DNA of 5,971 nucleotides from UMGS172 sp045647525 (GTDB lineage: Bacteria > Bacillota > Clostridia > Oscillospirales > Acutalibacteraceae), in assembly GCA_045647525.1 (NCBI GenBank), contig JAZRMK010000056.1, positions 1 through 5,971 of the forward strand, given 5' to 3'. How positions within the stretch are numbered: the first letter of the stretch is position 1; every line of letters begins with the position of its first letter. A program made the translations under genes and the position numbers. Shown here piece after piece: positions 1 through 5,489 of the stretch. The notes beneath the pieces were generated by a model that had not been told where the DNA came from, ran no database searches, and worked only from the letters and a program-made list of their open reading frames with translations.

Positions 1-46
1 GTTTTTGAACCGACAGCAGAAGTTGTTCCAATTTTTCTTCGGTCAT
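1..46 (-). CDS. Start of a probable B12-binding radical SAM protein (TIGR03960-like), cut by the window edge
   Basis: Only the first 15 codons are in the window, reading M-T-E-E-K-L-E-Q-L-L-L-S-V-Q-K. The ATG at 44-46 follows an AAGGA-type ribosome binding site (about 55-59) with sensible spacing. It begins 30 bases after the M50 protease stop on the same strand, with no terminator between, so it is probably co-transcribed. The L-x-x-L-L-L-x-V-Q-K start resembles, from memory, the N-terminus of TIGR03960-family cobalamin-binding radical SAM proteins (the sequence usually continues P-x-R-Y-x-G-G-E). In many Clostridia these proteins lie just after an M23-M50 pair and before a DUF2344 protein and rng/rplU. 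That a gene starts here is well supported. The family call is inference from a short fragment plus gene order. Confidence 0.5.
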   Translation of the reverse strand, partial: MTEEKLEQLLLSVQK

Positions 47-76
47 TTAAAACATCCTTAAATCAAATTTTTAAAG

Positions 77-673
77 TTAAACATTAAATTTATATACGTG
101 TGTTATTATAAGATAAATTCCGAGCAAAAGCAAGGACGGATTTGAAACATTTTTCACCGCAACAGCCATTCCCAATATAAATACCGCAAAGGCGGTCAGA
201 AAAGAAATGCCGTTTATAATTAAATTTTTACCTTTTATATTAAGAGAATTTACTATACACTTTAAAACAGTACCGCCATCAAGACCAATTACAGGGAACA
301 TATTTACAGTACCTTCAACCAGCTGAACCGCAGAAAATGCAAGAATCAGATTGTTTGCCATTAGCACACCAATTATATAAAAAACAACAAACATAAAAAA
401 ATTAGCAAGTGGACCAAATATCGCTATCTTTATATTTTCTTTAAATGTACAAAAAGATGCTCCAACAATAGAGATACCAAAAATGCAAAAGCTCACTTCA
501 CGTGGAAGGCACTTTAAGTGACGCATCATTAAAATATGTCCCAATTCATGAACCACAACTGCGAAAATTGATGCTGACATCAAGCCGGTTTTATCAACTA
601 TAAGCAAAAAAGCCAACATCACTGTAAACGGAACCGAAATATGAAAATTTATTCCTAAAACTTTAAATCTCAT
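77..673 (-). CDS. M50 family site-2-type intramembrane metalloprotease, SpoIVFB-like
   Basis: A 198-residue polytopic membrane protein with the M50 zinc-protease signature: HELGH at residues 42-46 (H42 and H46 zinc ligands, E43 the general base). The third ligand lies in the N-x-x-P-x-x-x-L-D-G-G segment (N124, D132). A GPLAN motif (87-91) typical of SpoIVFB relatives lies between them. Several hydrophobic segments, about 11-27, 33-52, 80-106, 155-174 and 180-195, fit a protease that cuts within the membrane. In Bacillus subtilis, SpoIVFB cleaves pro-sigma-K in the mother cell; that role here is inference. The protein ends soon after the last membrane segment and lacks the C-terminal CBS domain of B. 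subtilis SpoIVFB. I chose the ATG at 671-673: it overlaps the upstream M23 stop as ATGA and has AGGAGAG about 11 bases upstream. A GTG at 698-700 would add 9 residues but has no ribosome binding site. Confidence 0.88.
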   Translation of the reverse strand: MRFKVLGINFHISVPFTVMLAFLLIVDKTGLMSASIFAVVVHELGHILMMRHLKCLPREVSFCIFGISIVGASFCTFKENIKIAIFGPLANFFMFVVFYIIGVLMANNLILAFSAVQLVEGTVNMFPVIGLDGGTVLKCIVNSLNIKGKNLIINGISFLTAFAVFILGMAVAVKNVSNPSLLLLGIYLIITHVYKFNV

Positions 674-1410
674 ACCTTGATTATCTCTCCTAATATCCAC
701 CTAGGATTTATTCTTGAATCCCCTACTCTAACTTCAAAATGAAGATGTGGTCCTGTTGACCTTCCGGTATTACCTACCAGTGCAATTCTATCGCCTTTTT
801 TAACAGTTTCGCCCTTCTCTACCAATAATTCACTGCAATGAGCATAAAGGGTTTTTATCTCCGACGTATGTGCCACTACTACATAATAGCCATAAGTATC
901 ACTGTATCCTGCCGCCGAGACTGCACCCTCGTATGCTGAATATATAGGCGTTCCCGTATCTGCTGCTATATCCATACCTCCATGCAATGTGTAAATATTC
1001 GTGACCGGATTAGTCCTCATTCCGTATTCAGAAACCACCTCACCGTCCACCGGAAATAGAAAGGACTGCGCTGAAACAGATACATTTTTGGACTCATATT
1101 GTTCAAATTCAGTGATATTTTCTTTTAAACTGCTATCAACGTCGGCATCGTATAAATCGGCGTTAACATCATTACTATCATTTTCTTTCTCGTTTTCTTC
1201 CTTTTCTTTTTCTTCGTCCATTACAAAAGAAGTACTTGTTATTTCATCGAATTTTTCGTGATAGAGCGAACTCAAACATGTATATAAATCGCCACCGAAA
1301 ATTCTGATAATTATTGCAGAAATCAAAACAACCGCTACTGTTATCATTTGAAGAACTAAAATCTTAAAATGACAATCCGCAGCGGTTTTTAATTTCATAT
1401 TTCCTTGCAT
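670..1410 (-). CDS. Membrane-anchored M23/LytM-domain peptidase, SpoIVFA/SpoIIQ-like
   Basis: A 246-residue protein with a short cytoplasmic N-terminus, one membrane segment (about 15-40), a very acidic E/K/D-rich stretch (about 65-94), and a C-terminal LytM domain (about 118-240). The domain carries the full M23 ligand set: H143 and D147 in HGGMD, H191 in YAH, and H222 and H224 in the GPHLHFE motif. It may therefore be an active peptidoglycan endopeptidase, unlike B. subtilis SpoIVFA, whose LytM domain is degenerate. It overlaps the downstream M50 gene by 4 bases (ATGA), implying translational coupling. Because SpoIVFA holds and inhibits SpoIVFB, a regulatory partnership is likely but inferred. 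The ATG at 1408-1410 has GAGG 8 bases upstream. A GTG at 1474-1476 also follows an AGGAG, but it lies within the preceding terminator hairpin and is rejected as the start. Confidence 0.87.
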   Translation of the reverse strand: MQGNMKLKTAADCHFKILVLQMITVAVVLISAIIIRIFGGDLYTCLSSLYHEKFDEITSTSFVMDEEKEKEENEKENDSNDVNADLYDADVDSSLKENITEFEQYESKNVSVSAQSFLFPVDGEVVSEYGMRTNPVTNIYTLHGGMDIAADTGTPIYSAYEGAVSAAGYSDTYGYYVVVAHTSEIKTLYAHCSELLVEKGETVKKGDRIALVGNTGRSTGPHLHFEVRVGDSRINPRWILGEIIKV

Positions 1411-1437
1411 ATTATCAACCTCACAAAAGTTTATTAA

Positions 1438-1466
1438 AATATATGCAAGCGTATTATTAAAAATAC
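1438..1466 (-). promoter_or_regulatory. Candidate sigma-E-like promoter for the M23-M50 pair
   Basis: On the minus strand, GTATTTT (1460-1466) is followed after 14 bases by CATATATT (1438-1445). I compared this with the B. subtilis sigma-E pattern from memory (roughly GCATATT, about 14 bases, CATACAAT). It matches 5 of 7 and 6 of 8 positions at the usual spacing and would start transcription roughly 20-25 bases before the M23 ATG. The upstream operon ends at a terminator, so the pair should have a promoter nearby, and sigma-E drives spoIVF in Bacillus. However, the segment overlaps the terminator's T-rich tail and is very AT-rich, so a chance match is quite possible. Confidence 0.25.
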
Positions 1467-1494
1467 GCAGAAGCACTATTAGTACTCCTGCGCA
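1456..1494 (-). terminator. Intrinsic terminator of the deacetylase-dut-membrane protein operon
   Basis: Read on the minus strand, CGCAGGAGTACT (1481-1492) pairs with AGTGCTTCTGCG (1466-1477) as a 12-bp stem with two G-T wobbles and a 3-base loop. The tail is TATTTTTAATAA. It starts a few bases after the stop of the membrane protein at 1499. It separates that operon from the M23-M50 pair and explains why the AGGAG inside it is not a useful ribosome binding site. Confidence 0.8.
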
Positions 1495-1498
1495 AAAA

Positions 1499-2005
1499 TC
1501 ATCTTTTCTTTTTAAAATCTTGTTTCAGTGCATTTACCAACCCTACAATAGTGGTTATAACAAGGAACAAAAACAGAATCAAAAACAAAATTCCGAAATA
1601 CATGCACACTCCGAATACCGGACCGATAATAAAAGCAAACGGCCAAAGAATAGCCTCAGAAAATGCAGCGTTCTCTATTGAATAAATGAGAACAGTTAAA
1701 ACAATAAGGGCAATAATCAGCAATATCTGGTAAACTGCCGAAACAATAAGTGTTGTCTTGTTGTTTTTAATTTTTCCATAAATAGTCAACACAAAAAGAA
1801 CAACGAAGAAAACACACGACAGTGCAGTGCAAAGCGGTGAAATATAAATTTCGTTACCAAAAAAGCCACCGTTATTGATAAGTTGTTTCATAAAACCGGT
1901 GTAGAAAGTAATAATTGCACCAATGTAACTTAAAACAAACAAAACAGAGCCTATTATAGCCCAATCTTTATCTGTAAACTTCAATTTGAATCTTTTTCTG
2001 CTCAT
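1499..2005 (-). CDS. Hypothetical small polytopic membrane protein
   Basis: A 168-residue protein I do not recognise. It starts with a basic stretch (MSRKRFKLKF), and hydrophobicity suggests about five membrane segments: roughly 14-37, 57-77, 84-109, 119-136 and 137-157. It ends with a basic tail (K-Q-D-F-K-K-K-R). Loops are short, and I see no catalytic or metal-binding motif and no signal peptidase site. Basic residues at both ends and in the loop near 78-83 (K-I-K-N-N-K) are the main topology cues. The ATG at 2003-2005 lies 3 bases after the dut stop and has AAAGG 8 bases upstream, inside the dut coding end, so translation is probably coupled to dut. A terminator follows directly, making it the last gene of the operon. 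It could be a transporter accessory or structural membrane protein, but nothing in the sequence decides this. Confidence 0.8.
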   Translation of the reverse strand: MSRKRFKLKFTDKDWAIIGSVLFVLSYIGAIITFYTGFMKQLINNGGFFGNEIYISPLCTALSCVFFVVLFVLTIYGKIKNNKTTLIVSAVYQILLIIALIVLTVLIYSIENAAFSEAILWPFAFIIGPVFGVCMYFGILFLILFLFLVITTIVGLVNALKQDFKKKR

Positions 2006-2008
2006 AAA

Positions 2009-2449
2009 TTATGCCTTTCCCGTTGAGCCAAAACCACCCGTATTACGTTCGGTTTCATCCAACTCATCAACGACTTCGATTTGGGGTAAAATTACGGGTG
2101 AAATAACCAACTGTGCTATTCTTTCACCGTTGTTAACAGTATACGGCACGTCAGAAAGGTTAATAAGACCAACCTTTAATTCGCCTCTGTAATCACTGTC
2201 AATAACACCGACACAGTTTGAAAGAGTGATTCCAAGCTTAACCGCCAAGCCACTTCTGGCGAAGATGTACGCAACATAATCGCTCGACTCCAAAGAAATA
2301 GCAAGACCTGTTGAAATAAGCTTTCTCTCACCGGGATTTAAGATTATAGGCTCATCTATGCAAGCCTTTAAATCCATACCCGCACTGCCTGCGGTTGCTC
2401 TGAAAGGGACCTCGGCTTTTTCGCTCAACTTTTTAATTTTAAGAATCAT
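2009..2449 (-). CDS. dut: Deoxyuridine 5'-triphosphate nucleotidohydrolase (dUTPase)
   Basis: Hydrolyses dUTP to dUMP and pyrophosphate, keeping uracil out of DNA and supplying dUMP for thymidylate synthesis; a cytosolic homotrimer in this family. At 146 residues it has the normal length. All five trimeric dUTPase motifs are visible in order: AGSAGMDL (20-27), ARSGLA (64-69), GVIDSDYRGE (81-90, with D84 as the expected catalytic aspartate and Y87 for uracil/deoxyribose discrimination), GERIAQ (108-113), and the glycine-rich C-terminal arm RNTGGFGSTG (135-144). I chose the ATG at 2447-2449 because GGAG lies 7 bases upstream and the protein then starts M-I-L-K-I-K-K as is usual. A TTG at 2501-2503 extends the frame into the deacetylase gene without support. 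It begins 19 bases after the deacetylase stop and 3 bases before the membrane protein gene, so it is the middle gene of an operon. Confidence 0.96.
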   Translation of the reverse strand: MILKIKKLSEKAEVPFRATAGSAGMDLKACIDEPIILNPGERKLISTGLAISLESSDYVAYIFARSGLAVKLGITLSNCVGVIDSDYRGELKVGLINLSDVPYTVNNGERIAQLVISPVILPQIEVVDELDETERNTGGFGSTGKA

Positions 2450-2468
2450 ACTTTTTCTCCATTCACTA

Positions 2469-3437
2469 TTATCTGAATTGGAAAGAAGGCGCACTACCGT
2501 CAAGTGTCTTAAATGTATAGCCCAAGTCCTTCAATTCCTTAATAATTTGCGGCAAGGTTTCAACAGTGACATTTTTTATATCGTGCATTAAAATGCAAAC
2601 CTCACTCTTATATTCACCTTTGCTGTTTTTTAAGCCTTTACGTATTTCATTCATAACATAATCAGAAGACGGAGATTTGGAATGTGTGTCGCCGCTATCA
2701 ATATTCCAGTCAAAATATGTGTAACCGTTTTCTTCCATAAGCTCGGTAACGGTTTCAAAGCCATCTTTACCCAATTTGCTGCTCATAGCGGCGGTAGCAC
2801 TGCCGCCGGGAAAACGTGTGAGGTTGGAACGAATGCCGATCTTTTCATATACCTTGTCACTGATAGCCTTCAAATCCTTTATAAAAGCCTCCGGACTGTC
2901 GTACAACTCACTGAGTTCGTGAGTGCCGGTGTGGAGACCGACAGCATGTCCGGCATTATATATGTCTTTTATTTTACCGGTAGCCATAGTACCGACAACA
3001 AAGAATGTGGCTTTTACATCGTTTTCTTCCAAAATCTTCAAAATTTTGTCAGTATTTGCACAAGGACCGTCGTCAAAAGTCAGGTAACACACCTTGCCCG
3101 AGTCGGGAGTTGTATCCTTAAACGGATCTTTATCGGCAACAGGAAGCCCGGTTGTCACAGGAACCTGAAAATCAGAAGACACAGTTGGTCTTGAACTTGC
3201 AGTACTTGAATTTTGCGATGTAGCAGAAGACGGCGATGGCAAAGTGTCCCCACTTGATAACGCACCATTACCGGCACCTGCACCCGACGAATTGTGAGCA
3301 GTATCGTCACCAAAATTATTCTCTTTTGACAAACCTACCACAGCTATCATCATAGCAGTTATAATCATAGTCATACCAAGAATAATGCCAATTAACACAG
3401 CAGGTGTCTTTAAATAGCTACTTTTTCCTTTACTCAT
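2469..3437 (-). CDS. Membrane-anchored polysaccharide deacetylase, carbohydrate esterase family 4
   Basis: A 322-residue protein with one N-terminal membrane segment (about 12-36), a long Ser/Thr/Gly/Ala-rich linker (about 40-100), and a NodB-homology domain (about 113-310) facing outward. The CE4 motifs are intact: T-F-D-D-G-P (120-125, D122 catalytic base and D123 metal ligand), H-T-G-T-H (169-173, H169 and H173 metal ligands), R-F-P-G-G (208-212), D-W-N-x-D (243-247) and L-M-H-D (283-286, H285 catalytic). It should therefore be an active metal-dependent deacetylase. Known relatives act on peptidoglycan N-acetylglucosamine or muramic acid, which would fit the envelope location, but the substrate cannot be read from the sequence. 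The ATG at 3435-3437 has GGAGG 6 bases upstream; the ATG at 3441-3443 directly abuts that GGAGG and is unlikely. It is the first gene of an operon with dut and a small membrane protein. Confidence 0.93.
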   Translation of the reverse strand: MSKGKSSYLKTPAVLIGIILGMTMIITAMMIAVVGLSKENNFGDDTAHNSSGAGAGNGALSSGDTLPSPSSATSQNSSTASSRPTVSSDFQVPVTTGLPVADKDPFKDTTPDSGKVCYLTFDDGPCANTDKILKILEENDVKATFFVVGTMATGKIKDIYNAGHAVGLHTGTHELSELYDSPEAFIKDLKAISDKVYEKIGIRSNLTRFPGGSATAAMSSKLGKDGFETVTELMEENGYTYFDWNIDSGDTHSKSPSSDYVMNEIRKGLKNSKGEYKSEVCILMHDIKNVTVETLPQIIKELKDLGYTFKTLDGSAPSFQFR

Positions 3438-3493
3438 AATCATCCTCCGAATTGCTTATGTTAAGTATTATTTGTTTAAAAAATTACATAATT

Positions 3494-3522
3494 ATTATAT
3501 CAAACAATATTCTGTTTTGCAA
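3494..3522 (-). promoter_or_regulatory. Sigma-A-type promoter for the deacetylase-dut-membrane protein operon
   Basis: On the minus strand, TTGCAA (3517-3522) and TATAAT (3494-3499) are separated by exactly 17 bases. This gives a near-consensus housekeeping promoter with a start near 3487 and a leader of about 50 bases that ends in the GGAGG at 3438-3442 or so. It is back to back with the degV promoter. About 36 bases separate the two -35 boxes. Confidence 0.7.
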
Positions 3523-3558
3523 TATTATCCAAAATAATAACCAAAATAAATTTTTATG

Positions 3559-3587
3559 TTGAGAAATATCGAAATTTGTGTTAAAAT
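3559..3587 (+). promoter_or_regulatory. Sigma-A-type promoter with extended -10 for the degV-family gene
   Basis: TTGAGA (3559-3564) and TAAAAT (3582-3587) are 17 bases apart, and a TG at 3579-3580 makes an extended -10. Transcription would start near 3594, giving a leader of only about 20 bases that contains the ribosome binding site AAGGAG (3601-3606), 8 bases before the ATG. Confidence 0.7.
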
Positions 3588-3614
3588 GAATAAAAATGTA
3601 AAGGAGCAAAACCC

Positions 3615-4475
3615 ATGAGCGAAAGAAAAGCAGTAATAATAAGTGATAGCACATGCGATATAGCGCCCGAAATGATTAAAGAGCGCGACATTAAAATAAT
3701 CCCTCTTACTGTGGTTTTCGGTGACGAGAAGCACCGTGATTCTATCGACGTCACCCCTGACGATGTTTATGCATACTACGAAGAAAGCGGTAAGTTGGCT
3801 AAAACAACCGCTGCAAATATTGATGAACATGACAGTTTTATTAAAGAAAACGTTCCTGATGGTAAAGATGCAGTTTACTTCTCTATCAGTTCGGACCTTT
3901 CGGCAAGTTTTAACAACCTCCGCCTTGCATCTATGGACTATGACAATGTTTATATCATAGACAGTCGCAACCTTTCAACCGGCATCGGTCTTCAAGTTTT
4001 ATTAGCAGCTGATCTTGCCGACCAAGGCAAATCCGCTAAGGAAATTTATGATATTATTACATCTCTCACAGGTAACGTCGATGCTTCCTTTGTTGTTGAT
4101 ACCCTTGAATATTTACACAAAGGCGGTCGTTGCTCTTCAGTAGCAGCACTCGGTGCAAACCTTCTTAAATTAAGACCTCTAATTCAAGTTAAAGACGGTA
4201 AAATGAGTGTCGCAAAAAAATACCGTGGTAAAATGAGTGAGGTTTTAAAACAATACGTCAACGAAAAACTTGCTGAAGAAAATGAGGTTGAAGGTTCAAG
4301 GATCTTCATAACTCATTCAGGCGGTTGCGAAGAGATTGCAGAAGAATTAAAAGCAATCGTAACTGCAAAATATCCCGATAAGGAAGTTCTTATCACAAGA
4401 GCAGGTTGCACCATTTCGGTTCACTGCGGTCCCGGTACACTCGGTATTCTTATGTACAGAAAAAACGCAATTTAA
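3615..4475 (+). CDS. DegV family fatty-acid-binding protein (FakB-like)
   Basis: A full-length 286-residue DegV protein. DegV/FakB proteins bind a fatty acid and, with the kinase FakA, present it for phosphorylation to acyl-phosphate for phospholipid synthesis. Family landmarks occur in order: I-S-D-S-T-C-D near the start (9-15), K-T-T-A-A-N (63-69) in the position where many members have T-S-Q-P, S-I-S-S-D-L-S-A-S-F (90-99), I-D-S-R (115-118), D-T-L-E-Y-L-H-K-G-G-R (162-172), L-R-P-L-I-Q-V-K-D-G-K (186-196), and H-C-G-P-G-T-L-G (270-277). The GGR arginine (R172) and H270 correspond, by my memory of FakB structures, to residues near the fatty-acid carboxylate. It is transcribed alone from its own promoter and ends at a strong terminator. 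No FakA-type kinase gene is in the window, so the lipid role rests on family membership. Confidence 0.93.
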   Translation: MSERKAVIISDSTCDIAPEMIKERDIKIIPLTVVFGDEKHRDSIDVTPDDVYAYYEESGKLAKTTAANIDEHDSFIKENVPDGKDAVYFSISSDLSASFNNLRLASMDYDNVYIIDSRNLSTGIGLQVLLAADLADQGKSAKEIYDIITSLTGNVDASFVVDTLEYLHKGGRCSSVAALGANLLKLRPLIQVKDGKMSVAKKYRGKMSEVLKQYVNEKLAEENEVEGSRIFITHSGGCEEIAEELKAIVTAKYPDKEVLITRAGCTISVHCGPGTLGILMYRKNAI

Positions 4476-4503
4476 GTTAAATTTAAGTTTAATATAAAAA
4501 GAT

Positions 4504-4560
4504 AAAGCACCTTAAACGGTTTGTCATTGTGTGAGCGCTCCGTTTGAGGTGCTTTTTATT
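4504..4560. terminator. Bidirectional intrinsic terminator between convergent degV and mscS
   Basis: The arms 4504-4519 (AAAGCACCTTAAACGG) and 4540-4555 (CCGTTTGAGGTGCTTT) pair over 16 bases with one wobble. Between them is a 20-base loop, larger than usual. On the plus strand the stem runs into TTTTTATTTATTTA, a good U-tail for degV. On the minus strand the stem begins just after the mscS stop and ends in a T-rich run (TTTATCTTTTTATATT), so it probably serves both genes. Confidence 0.88.
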
Positions 4561-5393
4561 TATTTACTAAGTTTGCCGTCGATATGAACATCCAACTGAT
4601 TAAACGGTATACTAACTCCGTTTTCACGGAATTCAACCATTGTGTTTTCAAGCATATACAACTTTAAATCCCAGAAATTTTCCGACTTACACCAGATACG
4701 AGCTGTAACTGTCACACTACTATCGCCATAATCGGTCACTCGTGCAAACGGAGCAGGTTCACTTAAAGTGAATTCACAACTGTTTGCTAATCCAATAATC
4801 AGGGCCTTTGCCTTTTCAACATCCGAATCATAACTGATTTTAAAATCAATATCAACACGTCTTGTGTCTTCGCGCGAATAATCAGTAATGGTTTTATTTA
4901 CCATCTGTCCATTGGGAACAACAACATGTCGGTTATCAACAGTAAGTAATGTCGTATGAATAAGGTCAATATTTACAACAGTTCCCGACTCTCCATCTAC
5001 ACTGATGAAATCTCCTGTTGAAAATGGACGGGTAATCATCATTAAAATTCCTCCGGCAATATTGCCCAGACTGTCCTTCAGCGCAAGAGAAATTGCAACA
5101 GCAGCAGCCGACAAAGCAGCAATAAGACCGGTTGTCGAAATACCGAGATTGGATATTGCACAAAGCACGATAAGAACCTTTAAAACAATGTCAACCGTTT
5201 TAATTAAGAAACGTTTAAATGAAGGGTCGAATTTCGTTTGTTCAACAGGCTTTGTAATAACCCTTTTTATAATTCCTACAATCACCCAACCGATGACGAT
5301 TATAAGAACAGAGCCTATAATTTTTATGCCCAACATTCTGCCGGATACAGCAAAATCTTTTAAGAAATCAGTAAACACATTAGCAATTATCAT
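4560..5393 (-). CDS. Small-conductance mechanosensitive channel, MscS family
   Basis: A 277-residue protein, close to the length of E. coli MscS (286). It opens under membrane tension to release solutes during hypo-osmotic shock; the family forms heptamers in the cytoplasmic membrane. Three membrane segments are visible: about 21-45, 64-83 and the pore helix TM3 at about 88-119. TM3 has the alternating small-residue pattern (A-A-L-S-A-A-A-V-A) and continues into L-G-N-I-A-G-G. The beta domain follows with R-P-F-x-x-G-D (122-128) and V-P-N-G-x-x-V-N (159-166). The C-terminal alpha/beta domain ends with G-V-S-I-P-F-x-Q-L-D-V-H (259-270), the usual closing motif. The ATG at 5391-5393 is preceded by a modest ribosome binding site (GGA-type, about 10 bases upstream). 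The gene has its own promoter and is single, convergent with the degV gene. Confidence 0.95.
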   Translation of the reverse strand: MIIANVFTDFLKDFAVSGRMLGIKIIGSVLIIVIGWVIVGIIKRVITKPVEQTKFDPSFKRFLIKTVDIVLKVLIVLCAISNLGISTTGLIAALSAAAVAISLALKDSLGNIAGGILMMITRPFSTGDFISVDGESGTVVNIDLIHTTLLTVDNRHVVVPNGQMVNKTITDYSREDTRRVDIDFKISYDSDVEKAKALIIGLANSCEFTLSEPAPFARVTDYGDSSVTVTARIWCKSENFWDLKLYMLENTMVEFRENGVSIPFNQLDVHIDGKLSK

Positions 5394-5426
5394 TGGTAAA
5401 TTTTCCGTCCTTGTATCAAAATTGAT

Positions 5427-5435
5427 ATTATAACA
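5427..5435 (-). promoter_or_regulatory. Probable extended -10 promoter for mscS
   Basis: The minus strand reads TGTTATAAT: a perfect TATAAT (5427-5432) with an upstream TG (5434-5435) as an extended -10. No good -35 box lies 16-18 bases further up; that region is the T-tail and stem of the asp23 terminator. The start would be near 5420, giving a leader of about 27 bases. The near-palindrome TATCAA-AA-TTGATA (5414-5427) spans the expected start site. Confidence 0.5.
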
Positions 5436-5437
5436 TA

Positions 5438-5464
5438 AAATAAAAAAGGGTTTTGAAACCCTTT
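5438..5464 (-). terminator. Intrinsic terminator downstream of asp23
   Basis: Read on the minus strand, AAAGGGTT (5457-5464) and AACCCTTT (5445-5452) form an 8-bp stem around a 4-base loop. The tail is TTTATTTTATG, and together with the stem's own Ts this gives a run of six Ts. This is the hairpin of the three-hairpin cluster with the best U-tail for transcription leaving asp23. It lies just above the mscS promoter. Confidence 0.7.
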
Positions 5465-5471
5465 ATATAAA

Positions 5472-5489
5472 TAACGTGTCGGCACGTTA
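5472..5489. repeat. Small perfect inverted repeat (middle hairpin)
   Basis: TAACGTG (5472-5478) and CACGTTA (5483-5489) pair perfectly over 7 bases around a TCGG loop (CCGA on the other strand). It lies exactly between the two larger hairpins and shares base 5489 with the right-hand one. It has no U-tail, so it is not a terminator by itself. Confidence 0.6.

Noticed and set aside
674..700. GTG start giving a 207-residue M50 protein
   Set aside because: No ribosome binding site precedes it, while the ATG at 671-673 has AGGAGAG and an ATGA overlap with the upstream gene.
2450..2503. TTG-initiated N-terminal extension of dut
   Set aside because: It would overlap the deacetylase end, and the ATG at 2447-2449 has a proper GGAG site and gives the normal dUTPase length.
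2682..3194. Open frame of about 170 codons on the plus strand
   Set aside because: It lies wholly antisense to the CE4 deacetylase, whose motifs are all intact, and its translation shows no family features.
3525..3830. Open frame on the minus strand across the degV start
   Set aside because: It covers the degV promoter and N-terminus in antisense, is Phe/Tyr/Cys-rich and has no family likeness.
4472..4495. TTAAGTT repeated twice after the degV stop
   Set aside because: It is a short AT-rich direct repeat of two units with no flanking structure; chance is enough to explain it.
5005..5433. Open frame of about 142 codons on the plus strand
   Set aside because: It is antisense to mscS and its promoter, with no recognisable domain; the mscS frame is clearly the coding one.
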